Origin: Phormidesmis sp963710175
GTDB lineage: Bacteria; Cyanobacteriota; Cyanobacteriia; Phormidesmidales; Phormidesmidaceae
Length of the DNA: 64,000 bases
Assembly (NCBI GenBank): GCA_963710175.1
Contig: CAVPZC010000002.1
Location: forward strand, 1,364,001 to 1,428,000
Direction of reading: 5' to 3'
Shown here: piece after piece, positions 8,753 through 15,523 of the stretch
Layout: every line of letters starts with the position of its first letter
Numbering within the stretch: the stretch's first letter is position 1
Notes under the pieces: generated by a model
What the model was told of the DNA's origin: nothing
Databases searched by the model: none
The model's input: the letters and a program-made list of their open reading frames with translations, nothing else
Position numbers and translations under genes: made by a program

Positions 8753-9297
8753 GTGATCTGCAAATGGCTCCGGCTGAACTGGCCGAAACTTACCTTGGCA
8801 ATGTCAATGAACAAACAGATCTATCTGCTCGCGTGGCTCAGGCAAAAGCGCAAAACCGCTGTTGGGAAGTAGCTGTCAGCCAGAGCGATCGCCCCAAAGG
8901 CCGCATCCTCACGCGCACGGCTGCGGGCCAATCTGTCGGCATCGTTAAGGGTCGCGATTGGCTGCTGCGAGATGGAGACGTACTGACAACAAAAGAGAAC
9001 TATTTGGTGTTGGTGAGCATTCAGCAGCAGCAGGTGATGGCGGTGCGGTTTAAGGAAGGGGTGAGCAATCAGGCGGTCGCCCTTGTCCATTTGGGTCACG
9101 TCTTGGGCAATCGCCACTGGCCACTGACGGCGCACGGCAATACGCTTTACGTTGAGCTAGCCACTGACCCGACCCTGATGGATTCAACTGTTCGAGAGAT
9201 GGCACAGACCTTAGGAATTGAGGGATTGCAGGTTAGCTTCGAGGAGCGCGCTCCCGACAATGCCCTAGATTTTTCTCATGCTCATCACCACCACTAG
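8749..9297 (+). CDS. ureE: Urease nickel metallochaperone UreE
   Basis: 182 residues. The N-terminal domain carries the DRPKGRILTRTAAGQSVGI segment, and the C-terminal domain holds GHVLGNRHWP, with the conserved nickel-binding His. The protein ends in a His-rich tail (SHAHHHH), typical of nickel-storing UreE. It hands nickel to UreG. It overlaps ureD by 4 bp and ends 3 bp before ureF. Confidence 0.94.
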   Translation: MSDLQMAPAELAETYLGNVNEQTDLSARVAQAKAQNRCWEVAVSQSDRPKGRILTRTAAGQSVGIVKGRDWLLRDGDVLTTKENYLVLVSIQQQQVMAVRFKEGVSNQAVALVHLGHVLGNRHWPLTAHGNTLYVELATDPTLMDSTVREMAQTLGIEGLQVSFEERAPDNALDFSHAHHHH

Positions 9298-9300
9298 CCT

Positions 9301-10017
9301 ATGTCTGCCGAGCTTTCTAGCCCGTCCAACTCGCTCAGTCAGCAGTTCGTTTTAGTTCAGCTAGCAGATTCGTTCTTTCCCTCGGGCTCCTACACGCTTT
9401 CTCACGGGTTAGAGAGCCTAGTGCAGGCTAAAACAATCACTACCGCTGAAGAGTTAGAGACTTTTGTGCGGCTGCTGCTGTGCAACAAAGTGGGCAGCAC
9501 TGATTTGGTGGCGCTGGCTCATGCCTATCTGGCAAGCGATCGCAAAGATCTGACCGCTGTAGCTCAAATCGATGCGCTGCTATTCGCCCAAACCCCAATT
9601 GAAAAGACGCGCATAGCCCAGCGTCAAAGCGGTCGCGCCCTGCTGATGGTAGCGAGCAAAACCTGGCCGCATCCGCAGCTAACAGCGCTAAGCGAACAGA
9701 CCGCCAAAGGCAACATCAACTGCTTGCATCCAGTCATATTTGCGGTGGTGGCTCAAATTGCAGGACTAGATCAACAGAATGCGCTAGTCGCATTTGTGCA
9801 TGGCTTTGTCACCGGGCTATTGGGAGCGGCCATTCGACTTGGGGTGATTGGCCACTTGCAGGCGCAGCAGGTGAGAGGGGCGATTTCTGACGACATGGCA
9901 GCGATTTGCCAGCAGGCTCCTACGCGATCGCTCGATGAAATGTGGTCTTGCACCCCCCTCATCGACCTGGCTCAGATGCGCCAAGCCAAGCTATCGCGTC
10001 GTCTTTTTGCCAGCTAG
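9301..10017 (+). CDS. ureF: Urease accessory protein UreF
   Basis: 238 residues, all-helical. The motifs LADSFFPSGSYTLSHGLES and the later RLGVIGHLQAQ are typical of UreF. UreF bridges UreD-bound urease and UreG and gates GTP hydrolysis. Last gene of the urease cluster; downstream is repeat- and IS-rich DNA, so the right end of the locus has been rearranged or is a hotspot. Confidence 0.92.
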   Translation: MSAELSSPSNSLSQQFVLVQLADSFFPSGSYTLSHGLESLVQAKTITTAEELETFVRLLLCNKVGSTDLVALAHAYLASDRKDLTAVAQIDALLFAQTPIEKTRIAQRQSGRALLMVASKTWPHPQLTALSEQTAKGNINCLHPVIFAVVAQIAGLDQQNALVAFVHGFVTGLLGAAIRLGVIGHLQAQQVRGAISDDMAAICQQAPTRSLDEMWSCTPLIDLAQMRQAKLSRRLFAS

Positions 10018-10027
10018 CACAGCTAGC

Positions 10028-10101
10028 GTTGTGCGTTGATCAAGAGAAGAAAGCAAGGTGAAAACTAAAGGTTTTAGCTGGCGATCGCAGTGATCGCGCC
10101 A
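10028..10101. repeat. Diverged tandem repeat, unit 1
   Basis: Aligns with 10154-10227: both start GTTGTGC, share a GAGAAAGCA(A/G)GGTG core and an ACTAAAG block, and end near AGTGATCGC. The units start 126 bp apart. Function unknown. Confidence 0.65.
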
Positions 10102-10153
10102 ATAAACTGAAGTTTTACGCCGTACATACAAGCATTTCATCTATGCAATTAGA

Positions 10154-10227
10154 GTTGTGCATTGAGTGACGGGAGAAAGCAGGGTGTGAACTAAAGAGGT
10201 GGGTGGGCGATAGGAGTGATCGCCCCA
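10154..10227. repeat. Diverged tandem repeat, unit 2
   Basis: Partner of the unit at 10028-10101. Differences are scattered, so the duplication is not recent. Confidence 0.65.
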
Positions 10228-10276
10228 TCAGACAAAAGGGTTGGGTGGGCGATCGCGGCTAACAACCCTACAAACT

Positions 10277-10603
10277 AATATGAAATCTGGTTAGACACTC
10301 ACCATATGCATTCATGAGACACTGTCGGCATAGCGTAGTTATCGAACCCATCCCGTCCGCTGCGCGTCCACCCTTCCAGAAGGGATACGCTCCTGCCAGG
10401 GTGTTGAAAGGCGATCAGCACCTTCATTGTCCTAGCCTGAAGCAGATCTCCTCTCGGGAGCGGTGAGACCCCGCGTCGCTTTGCGGCGCTAGGGAATGCT
10501 CACCAAGACAGGAGTCCCCGCGAGGGGGAGGTGGGTTCGGCAACGCTCAGCAGTCTACCCGTGTTCTGATAGTGTGACTATGCAAGCGAATTTCATATAA
10601 GGT
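10277..10603. ncRNA. Candidate structured RNA or mobile-element relic (omega-RNA-like)
   Basis: No reading frame, but several stems are visible on the plus strand. GCGTCGC pairs with GCGGCGC around TTT (10473-10489). TCCCC pairs with GGGGA around GCGA (10515-10528). CTC pairs with GAG around TCGG near 10451-10460. A longer-range GGTGAG (10462-10467) pairs with CTCACC (10499-10504), enclosing the first stem. The ends carry related inverted sequences (TATGAAATCTGGTT at left; complement of AAGCGAATTTCATATAA at right). Layout and composition recall the right-end RNA of IS200/IS605 (TnpB) elements, but no tnpB is present. The family assignment is inference. Confidence 0.35.
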
Positions 10604-10631
10604 TCACTGAGCGTGAGCCACCCTAAGCCAC

Positions 10632-12164
10632 CAGCAATTCCAAATTCCAAGATACGGACAAACCAATCAGCGCTGAAGGGCTGACTAGCCATCGACGAGG
10701 AAAGCCGTCAAGAGGTGTTTCTCATCTGCTTAGCAGACTTTTTCTTCTCATCAAGCATGAAGTCAATCAGCGCTGTCCAGCTCTCGAACCATAAGTACTT
10801 GGTGAGTGCCAGGATATCTTGAAAGAAGCCTTGGCGAGTGCCGCGCTGCTGACGAATCTGTTGATAGCGCTCGTCGGCCAGATGCAAGATTGTATGAAAC
10901 AAGAATGCCAATAGGTTCAGGGTCAGTAAAAAGGCAGACAGATGCTGTTTGCCATGGCCAAAGTTGTGTTCGAGGTGGTAGCCCTGAGTCTTGAGCACAT
11001 TGTGGTTTTCGTTTTCAGTCTTCCAGCGGCTGCGACCAGCAGCGGCAATCTCAAAGGCTTGCGAGTCATCAATAGGGTGGTTGGTAACCCAGCTATTGAG
11101 ATGGAGCACCTTGCCGTCTGCGGGCCGCGACACCGTCAGCTCACACCAGTTGACCGACAGGGCAGGGGCTTCTGAGCGCAGTGCCACATCGTTGAGATAG
11201 CGCACTTGCCACAGCTCATCGCGGCGACCGTGGCGCTGCACTTGTGTCACCGTCTTGACATTGCCATTGGCAGCCTTGAAGCCAATCCAGTCATAGAGGG
11301 CCGGATGTGACTCTGGCAGGCAGACGAAGATAAAGTTGAAGCGTGCAGCCAAAGCCGCTGCGCACATCGGCTGACGACTGAACAGGTCATCGCCAAGCAA
11401 GGTCACCGCCTGCTGCTCGAATATGGCTGGCGCTGAGCCGATCCACCGTTTCGCGGCAGCTTGTTCGCAGTCCTGCTTGGTATGGCCATCTTGAGGGGTG
11501 ACAAACATAGGCGGCAGTGAAATCACAGCTGGTTCACTCGGCGCGACAATCACTGGCAACAGCGCTTTGTGCGAATAGGTCACCTGCCCGCTTTTAGACG
11601 TGCGCGTCGAGCAGCACGGACAGCTCACCTGCTGAGAACTGTAGTATTCTGTGCCGTCTAGCGCCACCAGCAGGTTGCCGCCTAGCCGCTCAAATCTTTG
11701 CAAGTAGCCCTGTGCCTGAAGCGTCCGGTAGAAGCTGATAAACGCCGGAAAAAGCCCCGCTGCTGCTAGCTGGTCAAGGATATTGCGGATCTGCACGACG
11801 CTCGGTATCTGCGTTAGCCCGAACAGACTCTGAGCATTATCTTGACCGCTGCGACTATTGAGCTGGCGCTGAAACTCTAAGAACGATGCGCTCTGCATGA
11901 AAAAGCATGAAAAGGCTCCCACAACCACATCCCTGAGACTGTAGCTAGTTGCGTTACTCGGTTGGCGCGGGTCATCCATCTGGGCAACTGCATCCCTGAG
12001 CGTCGCTGATAGACCCTCAAAACTGAGACTGGCTGGGGGCATGGGCTGAGTCATTACAGACGGAGGGCAGATTGATTGAACCTTACTGCATATCCTGGAA
12101 AACGTCTCATGCTTTTTCTAAATATCTATGGCGAATGTCCGTTAGTTGGAATTTGGAATTGCTG
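10632..12164 (-). mobile_element. Complete insertion sequence, 1533 bp, 9-bp target duplication
   Basis: The ends are near-perfect inverted repeats of 29 bp (left end CAGCAATTCCAAATTCCAA..ACGGACA, with the complement at the right end and three central mismatches). They are flanked on both sides by the identical 9-mer CTAAGCCAC (10623-10631 and 12165-12173). One full-length transposase gene lies inside on the minus strand. The intact ends, frame and target duplication indicate recent insertion. It is adjacent to the stop codon of the small gene at 12165-12398. Confidence 0.93.
10708..12054 (-). CDS. DDE transposase (IS4-like)
   Basis: 448 residues, ATG start at 12054. A candidate DDE triad is visible: Asp in ALDGTEYY, Asp in TLLGDDLFSRQP, and Glu in RWKTENENHNVLK, whose spacing fits IS4-related or ISNCY transposases. 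A CPCC..RTSKSG zinc-ribbon-like insert lies near residue 145. The frame is intact and fills most of the IS, so it is probably active. The exact IS family needs comparison with ISfinder. Confidence 0.88.
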   Translation of the reverse strand: MTQPMPPASLSFEGLSATLRDAVAQMDDPRQPSNATSYSLRDVVVGAFSCFFMQSASFLEFQRQLNSRSGQDNAQSLFGLTQIPSVVQIRNILDQLAAAGLFPAFISFYRTLQAQGYLQRFERLGGNLLVALDGTEYYSSQQVSCPCCSTRTSKSGQVTYSHKALLPVIVAPSEPAVISLPPMFVTPQDGHTKQDCEQAAAKRWIGSAPAIFEQQAVTLLGDDLFSRQPMCAAALAARFNFIFVCLPESHPALYDWIGFKAANGNVKTVTQVQRHGRRDELWQVRYLNDVALRSEAPALSVNWCELTVSRPADGKVLHLNSWVTNHPIDDSQAFEIAAAGRSRWKTENENHNVLKTQGYHLEHNFGHGKQHLSAFLLTLNLLAFLFHTILHLADERYQQIRQQRGTRQGFFQDILALTKYLWFESWTALIDFMLDEKKKSAKQMRNTS

Positions 12165-12398
12165 CTAAGCCACCCTCACCCGCTTAGTCAGTATCGCCAT
12201 CACCTCATTGGGCCTGCCCGTCGGCAGCAACTGACTCCAGTCATTCGGCTCAGCATAGCCCAGCTTATGTAATTGCTGGATGGTTACCTGCACCGCGCTA
12301 GGACTGCCAAACAGCATATGCCGCACGGGTTCAGCAGGTAGGCTGCCAGCAGCAGAAGTGGTGGACGCAAAAGCGCCCGCAGTAGAAGGAACGAACAT
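12165..12398 (-). CDS. Small conserved cyanobacterial protein; IS inserted at its stop codon
   Basis: 77 residues from ATG 12398; an upstream TTG at 12416 or an internal ATG are alternatives. The C-terminal half (QLHKLGYAEPNDWSQLLPTG, then EVMAILTKRVRV) resembles a short protein family I associate with many cyanobacteria; function unknown to me. The stop codon (TAG, plus-strand CTA at 12165-12167) is part of the IS target duplication, so the coding sequence escaped damage, but anything downstream of it was separated by 1.5 kb. Confidence 0.6.
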   Translation of the reverse strand: MFVPSTAGAFASTTSAAGSLPAEPVRHMLFGSPSAVQVTIQQLHKLGYAEPNDWSQLLPTGRPNEVMAILTKRVRVA

Positions 12399-12795
12399 GA
12401 GATCTGGTCTCCGCAAGTAGGGTTAGCGAGAAAACCAGAACTCAAAAGCCTCAGCTAACCTCGCAAAAGCTAGTGCAAATCAGGGTAGCCAAGGTAAAGT
12501 GACCTCAGCTCTTAGACTGCCGTAATCAGTTTGAGAGTCAGCCATCGGTTAGGTGTTTGCGCACCTGCCGATGGCGCTAAGTCAATTGAGTTCTGACAAG
12601 TAGAGACTGTGATAGGCATCACAACCAATAGCTAAAGAGCATAGGCCGATTTCCAGCTTTCGTCAAGCGATACGAAATTTGAGTTTTTACAAGGAGTATC
12701 TCCTAGCGGCTTACACACTTCAGCCTTCTCTATTAGGCAATGGATACAGCTAGGTAACGATCCAGTTGACGCTTGAGGAGCTATTCCTTCAAGAA
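12399..12795. other. Gene-free segment with one strong hairpin
   Basis: About 400 bp. The only clear structure is an inverted repeat at 12541-12575 (arms GCCATCGG/CCGATGGC and AGGTG/CACCT, loop TTTGCG, small bulges). It has no T-run on either side, so it is not a standard terminator. A 62-codon minus-strand frame at 12632-12820 overlaps the next gene and is not supported. Confidence 0.5.
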
Positions 12796-13296
12796 CTACG
12801 ATGCTCTGCGCCTGCCCCAAGGCTTCACGGTTGACACGATTATGATTGCCAAGAGTACTAGTGTTTGCAATGCTCCACCCAGCATGACTATCTTTTGCAA
12901 TGAGAGATAGTTTGAGTCCTGCAAAACTTGAGACTGTCCAGACTCAGAAATTGCCGTCATCTGCTTTGTTAAAGGGCCAAGCCAGACAGAACCAACCACA
13001 ATCAAGATTAAAGTCACAATTTGTTTTGCCATCACCCAGTAGTGTTTGAAGAATCCCCAATTGGTAAAGCTACAGAGCAGAACACCAGTAATGACTGAAA
13101 AAACAGCGGCAGGGACAATGATGTACTCACCCATGAAGTTTCGTGCAAGATTGATTCCATGAACTGCACTATCGGGATCGTGCACATTAATACTCATCGC
13201 CAGAGCAACAGAACATAGTGCTGTCCCAAACCACAATCCTCCGGTTGCAATGTGCAGGCTCAGTAACCAGTTTCGCTGGTTGACACGTAATTTCAT
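12796..13296 (-). CDS. Small integral membrane protein, DUF2269-like
   Basis: 166 residues, ATG start at 13296, with four hydrophobic helices (about residues 10-32, 54-76, 84-106 and 135-158). The N-terminal LHIATGGLWFGTALCSVALAM resembles DUF2269-type membrane proteins; function unknown. It is divergent from a MarR regulator, and the 107-bp gap carries palindromes, so it is probably the regulator's target. The charged C-terminus is KPWGRRRAS. Confidence 0.65.
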   Translation of the reverse strand: MKLRVNQRNWLLSLHIATGGLWFGTALCSVALAMSINVHDPDSAVHGINLARNFMGEYIIVPAAVFSVITGVLLCSFTNWGFFKHYWVMAKQIVTLILIVVGSVWLGPLTKQMTAISESGQSQVLQDSNYLSLQKIVMLGGALQTLVLLAIIIVSTVKPWGRRRAS

Positions 13297-13322
13297 AGGG
13301 ACTCCTGAAAGCAGTGTTTATA

Positions 13323-13402
13323 TAGTTAGTCAGCTAACTAATTAGTATTCGATGTAAGAATCGCTGTCAACCCATTGACGAAATTAGTTAGCAAGCTTAC
13401 TA
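13323..13402. promoter_or_regulatory. Two palindromic candidate MarR operators
   Basis: Site 1 at 13323-13340 has arms TAGTTAG and CTAACTA around TCAG (perfect). Site 2 at 13385-13402 has arms TAGTTAG and CTTACTA around CAAG (one mismatch) and ends at the MarR start codon. Both lie in the divergent promoter region. MarR proteins usually bind 16-20 bp palindromes of this kind, so autoregulation and control of the membrane-protein gene is a reasonable inference. Confidence 0.6.
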
Positions 13403-13403
13403 T

Positions 13404-13958
13404 ATGGATGCTAAGAATAGTTCTAGAATCATGCAAATTTTCCCTAGACAGGAAGCGTTTAAGGAGCTTGAACAGAATTTTTCCGACTTCGACTTAAACT
13501 CGGTTAAAACTTGCCTTGCGTTTCTCAATGCAACGTCTGAGGTCTATGCTGCCTTTGATGCGCACTTCGAGCGGTATGGCCTGTCGGCGGGGAGATTTAC
13601 AGTTTTGATGCAGCTATACACTACAAAGCGGGATATGCCACCATCCGAGTTTGCTAACCGAGCGAACGTGACTCGCGCAACGATCACAGGCTTGCTAGAT
13701 AGACTAGAGAGGGAAGGGTTGGTTGAACGCAGGGCTCACCCACATGACCGCCGGATGCTGACTATTCATCTCACAGAACAAGGCAAAGAAGTCATTGAGA
13801 GGATTTTGCCTGATCACTTTTGTCGCACGAGGGGATTGATGGCAGGTTTAACTACTCTAGAAAAGAGCACACTTACGAGATTGCTCAAAAAGCTGAGATC
13901 TGGCACTTCAGCGCTATCCGACTCAAGTGGGAATCAAAGCGACCTAACAAGTCGATGA
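13404..13958 (+). CDS. MarR-family transcriptional regulator
   Basis: 184 residues. A winged helix at residues ~60-140 contains the recognition helix NRANVTRATITGLLDRLEREG and the wing HPHDRRMLTIHLTEQG, diagnostic of MarR. The ~30-residue N-terminal extension is unusual. ATG 13404 abuts a palindrome that would overlap its ribosome-binding region, consistent with self-repression. The gene's stop (13956-13958) falls inside the attC-like site at 13942-14025, an arrangement common for cassette genes. Confidence 0.85.
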   Translation: MDAKNSSRIMQIFPRQEAFKELEQNFSDFDLNSVKTCLAFLNATSEVYAAFDAHFERYGLSAGRFTVLMQLYTTKRDMPPSEFANRANVTRATITGLLDRLEREGLVERRAHPHDRRMLTIHLTEQGKEVIERILPDHFCRTRGLMAGLTTLEKSTLTRLLKKLRSGTSALSDSSGNQSDLTSR

Positions 13959-14025
13959 AGCGGGCAGACGAAAGATATTGGTAGTGGTCAAAGTTATCTG
14001 CTGCCGCTTATCTTAGCCGTTAGGC
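13942..14025. repeat. attC-like recombination site A
   Basis: 84 nt with the layout of an integron attC site. The outer boxes are ACCTAAC (13942-13948) and GTTAGGC (14019-14025), matching RYYYAAC and GTTRRRY. Unpaired 5/6-nt spacers follow (AAGTC and, on the opposite strand, GGCTAA). Next come paired inner boxes, GAT(G)AAGCGG(G)CAG against GATAAGCGGCAG, with two extra-helical G residues on one arm only. A variable terminal loop sits in the middle. The extrahelical bases on a single arm are a hallmark of attC. There is no integrase in the window. Confidence 0.7.
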
Positions 14026-14073
14026 TTCTTAAGGCGCTGGTGAGGGTAGCTTTAAGAAGTGAGCGGTGAGTAT

Positions 14074-14400
14074 TTACGTATTAGCCTCATCGCCATACCA
14101 GCGTGAAGCAAGATCGCAGAGATCATAAAGCGGTTTAGATAGTTCCTTGCCGCGTTCAGTCAATTCGTAAGAAACTTGCGGTGGAATTGTGGATTCATAG
14201 CTACGATAGACAATTCCGACTTCTTCTAGCATCCGCAATCGTTGTGTCAGGACTTTAGGTGAGATGCCATCAACCTTGCGTCTTAATTCGCCGAAGCGCA
14301 TAGTTCCATTGGTGTCTAAAATCCACAAGATATACATCGTCCACTGCCCCGAAATTTGGTTAAGCAGTTTTTCCAAGGGAGCGCATTCCGATCCTGCCAT
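14074..14400 (-). CDS. HxlR-family transcriptional regulator
   Basis: 108 residues from ATG 14400; the frame extends to a TTG at 14466, but that would run through the palindromic promoter. HxlR features: Cys near the N-terminus (GSECAPLEKLL), the GQWTMYILWIL helix, MRFGELRRKVDGISPKVLTQ and the wing TIPPQVSYELTERGKEL. Members often sense electrophiles or redox state through the N-terminal Cys. It is divergent from the membrane-protein gene at 14518, and both lie between two attC-like sites. Confidence 0.85.
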   Translation of the reverse strand: MAGSECAPLEKLLNQISGQWTMYILWILDTNGTMRFGELRRKVDGISPKVLTQRLRMLEEVGIVYRSYESTIPPQVSYELTERGKELSKPLYDLCDLASRWYGDEANT

Positions 14401-14421
14401 AGATACTGGTAGTTCCCTAGA

Positions 14422-14464
14422 GGTTACAGAGTTACTAAACGGTAACCACTTTACTTTAGTAACC
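14422..14464. promoter_or_regulatory. Candidate HxlR operator, overlapping inverted repeats
   Basis: Nested inverted repeats built on GGTTAC/GTAACC: GGTTAC (14422-14427) with GTAACC (14459-14464), GTTAC (14431-14435) with GTAAC (14442-14446), plus GGTAACC (14441-14447), itself palindromic. They lie between the two divergent starts. Confidence 0.55.
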
Positions 14465-14517
14465 AATGGATTTAATGTCTACATAGATTTCTGAAAAATT
14501 CATCGGTAGGACTAAAC

Positions 14518-14967
14518 ATGAGAGATCAACGTTGGTATGTCGCTCTACTCATAGGGCTAATGTGCTTAATTCGGTTTAGCCTAAGTACTGTTGGATATGC
14601 TGACCCGCTGTGGTTGATGGGACAACTTAGCATCCCAATCGATTCAAATATCCAAATGCCTTACATCATTCGTGTTTGGGCAATTAGAGATATTGTGCTT
14701 GCCGTGATTGTTGCTTTTGCCAATAGAAATACCGTGCAAACGCTTTTGTTAGCTTGCGTTGCTATTGACGCTACCGATATCATGTCCGCACACTTGAGTG
14801 GTGTTGCAGGATTATTTAATGCATCTGAAACTTGGTCACTAAAACTCACTGCAATTGCTGCATTGGTTCCAGAACTCATGGCGTTAGTTTTACTTACTAT
14901 TTACAAAACAGACGATCGGATTGACACTGGAAAGAAACAGGTAAAAAGCCCAGAAACTACTGCATAG
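14518..14967 (+). CDS. Small integral membrane protein of unknown function
   Basis: 149 residues with four predicted helices (about 7-26, 48-68, 72-92 and 108-130) and a charged C-terminal tail. I do not recognise the family with confidence; DUF4267-like proteins have a similar plan. The divergent HxlR gene and shared palindromes suggest inducible expression. The stop is 4 bp before the attC-like site B, as expected for the last gene of a cassette. Confidence 0.6.
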   Translation: MRDQRWYVALLIGLMCLIRFSLSTVGYADPLWLMGQLSIPIDSNIQMPYIIRVWAIRDIVLAVIVAFANRNTVQTLLLACVAIDATDIMSAHLSGVAGLFNASETWSLKLTAIAALVPELMALVLLTIYKTDDRIDTGKKQVKSPETTA

Positions 14968-14971
14968 CAAA

Positions 14972-15059
14972 GCCTAACAACGTCCATGCACCCGACCGTC
15001 GAGAGGTTTTCTGTTAGAAACTCAAGGTTATCTGCGGCGGGTGATGGGCACCGTTGGGC
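14972..15059. repeat. attC-like recombination site B
   Basis: 88 nt. The outer boxes are GCCTAAC (14972-14978) and GTTGGGC (15053-15059), both matching the attC consensus. Five-nt spacers follow (AACGT and, on the opposite strand, GGTGC). The inner arms CCAT(G)CACCCG and CCATCACCCG pair with a single extra-helical G on the left arm. The terminal loop region spans about 14998-15036. Together with site A it brackets a 1.0-kb unit holding the HxlR and membrane-protein genes. Confidence 0.75.
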
Positions 15060-15207
15060 GGCTCCGCGTGAAGACTTTACAATTGTTTTTCCTTATAGTC
15101 AGGGAAAACAAAAGCAGCTATTGGGCGATCGCCTCTGAATTCAAATAGTATGAAACCGGACCTATAAAAGAGGTATGCCATCAGCCCACAGCTCGAAGCA
15201 GCGATAG
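15060..15207. repeat. Cassette leader repeat, copy 1 (with dead antitoxin start)
   Basis: Matches 16909-17056 over its whole length and 15949-16034 over the first ~80 bp. It contains an inverted repeat (TTGTTTTTCC / GGGAAAACAA), then GCAGCTATTGGGCGATCGCC. Its last part corresponds to the ribosome-binding site and first codons of the antitoxin at 17029, but the ATG is changed to ATC and a stop follows, so it is a relic of that gene's start. Confidence 0.85.
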
Positions 15208-15280
15208 TATTTTGAGATTGATGACAGGGCAATCAGCTATGCTATAAAGCACGGTTAGCAATCAGCATGGAGTTTTCCCT

Positions 15281-15523
15281 ATGCCTCAAACCCTCAAAGC
15301 AATTTACCGTAACGGCACATTTATCCTCCAAACGGCTTTTGAGCTGCCCGAAGGGACAGAAGTTGAGCTGTCAATTCAGTCTCCTCAAGTTGTGTCACCA
15401 CCAATTGCCGATATAGAAGCCAAGCGGCAGCTTCTAAAATCGCTGATTGAGCGAATGCAGCAAAACCCCATTCCCGTGAATGCTCCTCGATTCTCACGAG
15501 AGATGCTGAATGAACGCCGTTGA
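15281..15523 (+). CDS. Antitoxin, DUF104/AF2212-like
   Basis: 80 residues. The N-terminal YRNGTFILQTAFELPEGTEVEL is the beta-rich DUF104-type module of small antitoxins found next to PIN-domain toxins. The C-terminal half is a charged helix that would bind the toxin. The gene overlaps the downstream PIN gene by 14 bp. It presumably neutralises the RNase and represses the operon. Confidence 0.8.
   Translation: MPQTLKAIYRNGTFILQTAFELPEGTEVELSIQSPQVVSPPIADIEAKRQLLKSLIERMQQNPIPVNAPRFSREMLNERR

Larger units (their letters stand above)
10018..10631. other. Gene-free, repeat-rich segment between ureF and the insertion sequence
   Basis: 614 bp without a convincing gene. It holds two diverged ~74-bp repeats (10028-10101 and 10154-10227), a segment bounded by imperfect inverted sequences (about 10277-10603) with several strong hairpins, and the 9-bp target duplication of the IS (10623-10631). 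Confidence 0.6.
14968..15280. other. Inter-gene segment: attC-like site B plus leader repeat
   Basis: 313 bp without a gene. It contains attC-like site B (14972-15059), immediately followed by leader copy 1 (15060-15207), then ~70 bp of unique DNA with a purine-rich ribosome-binding region before the antitoxin at 15281. Confidence 0.7.

Noticed and set aside
12474..12554. Further attC site ending in GTTAGGT at 12548-12554
   Set aside because: The inner arms do not pair and the left box has a wrong base, so the attC architecture is not met.
12632..12820. 62-codon minus-strand frame with several Cys
   Set aside because: Overlaps the end of the DUF2269-like gene and has no ribosome-binding site or family match that I could see.
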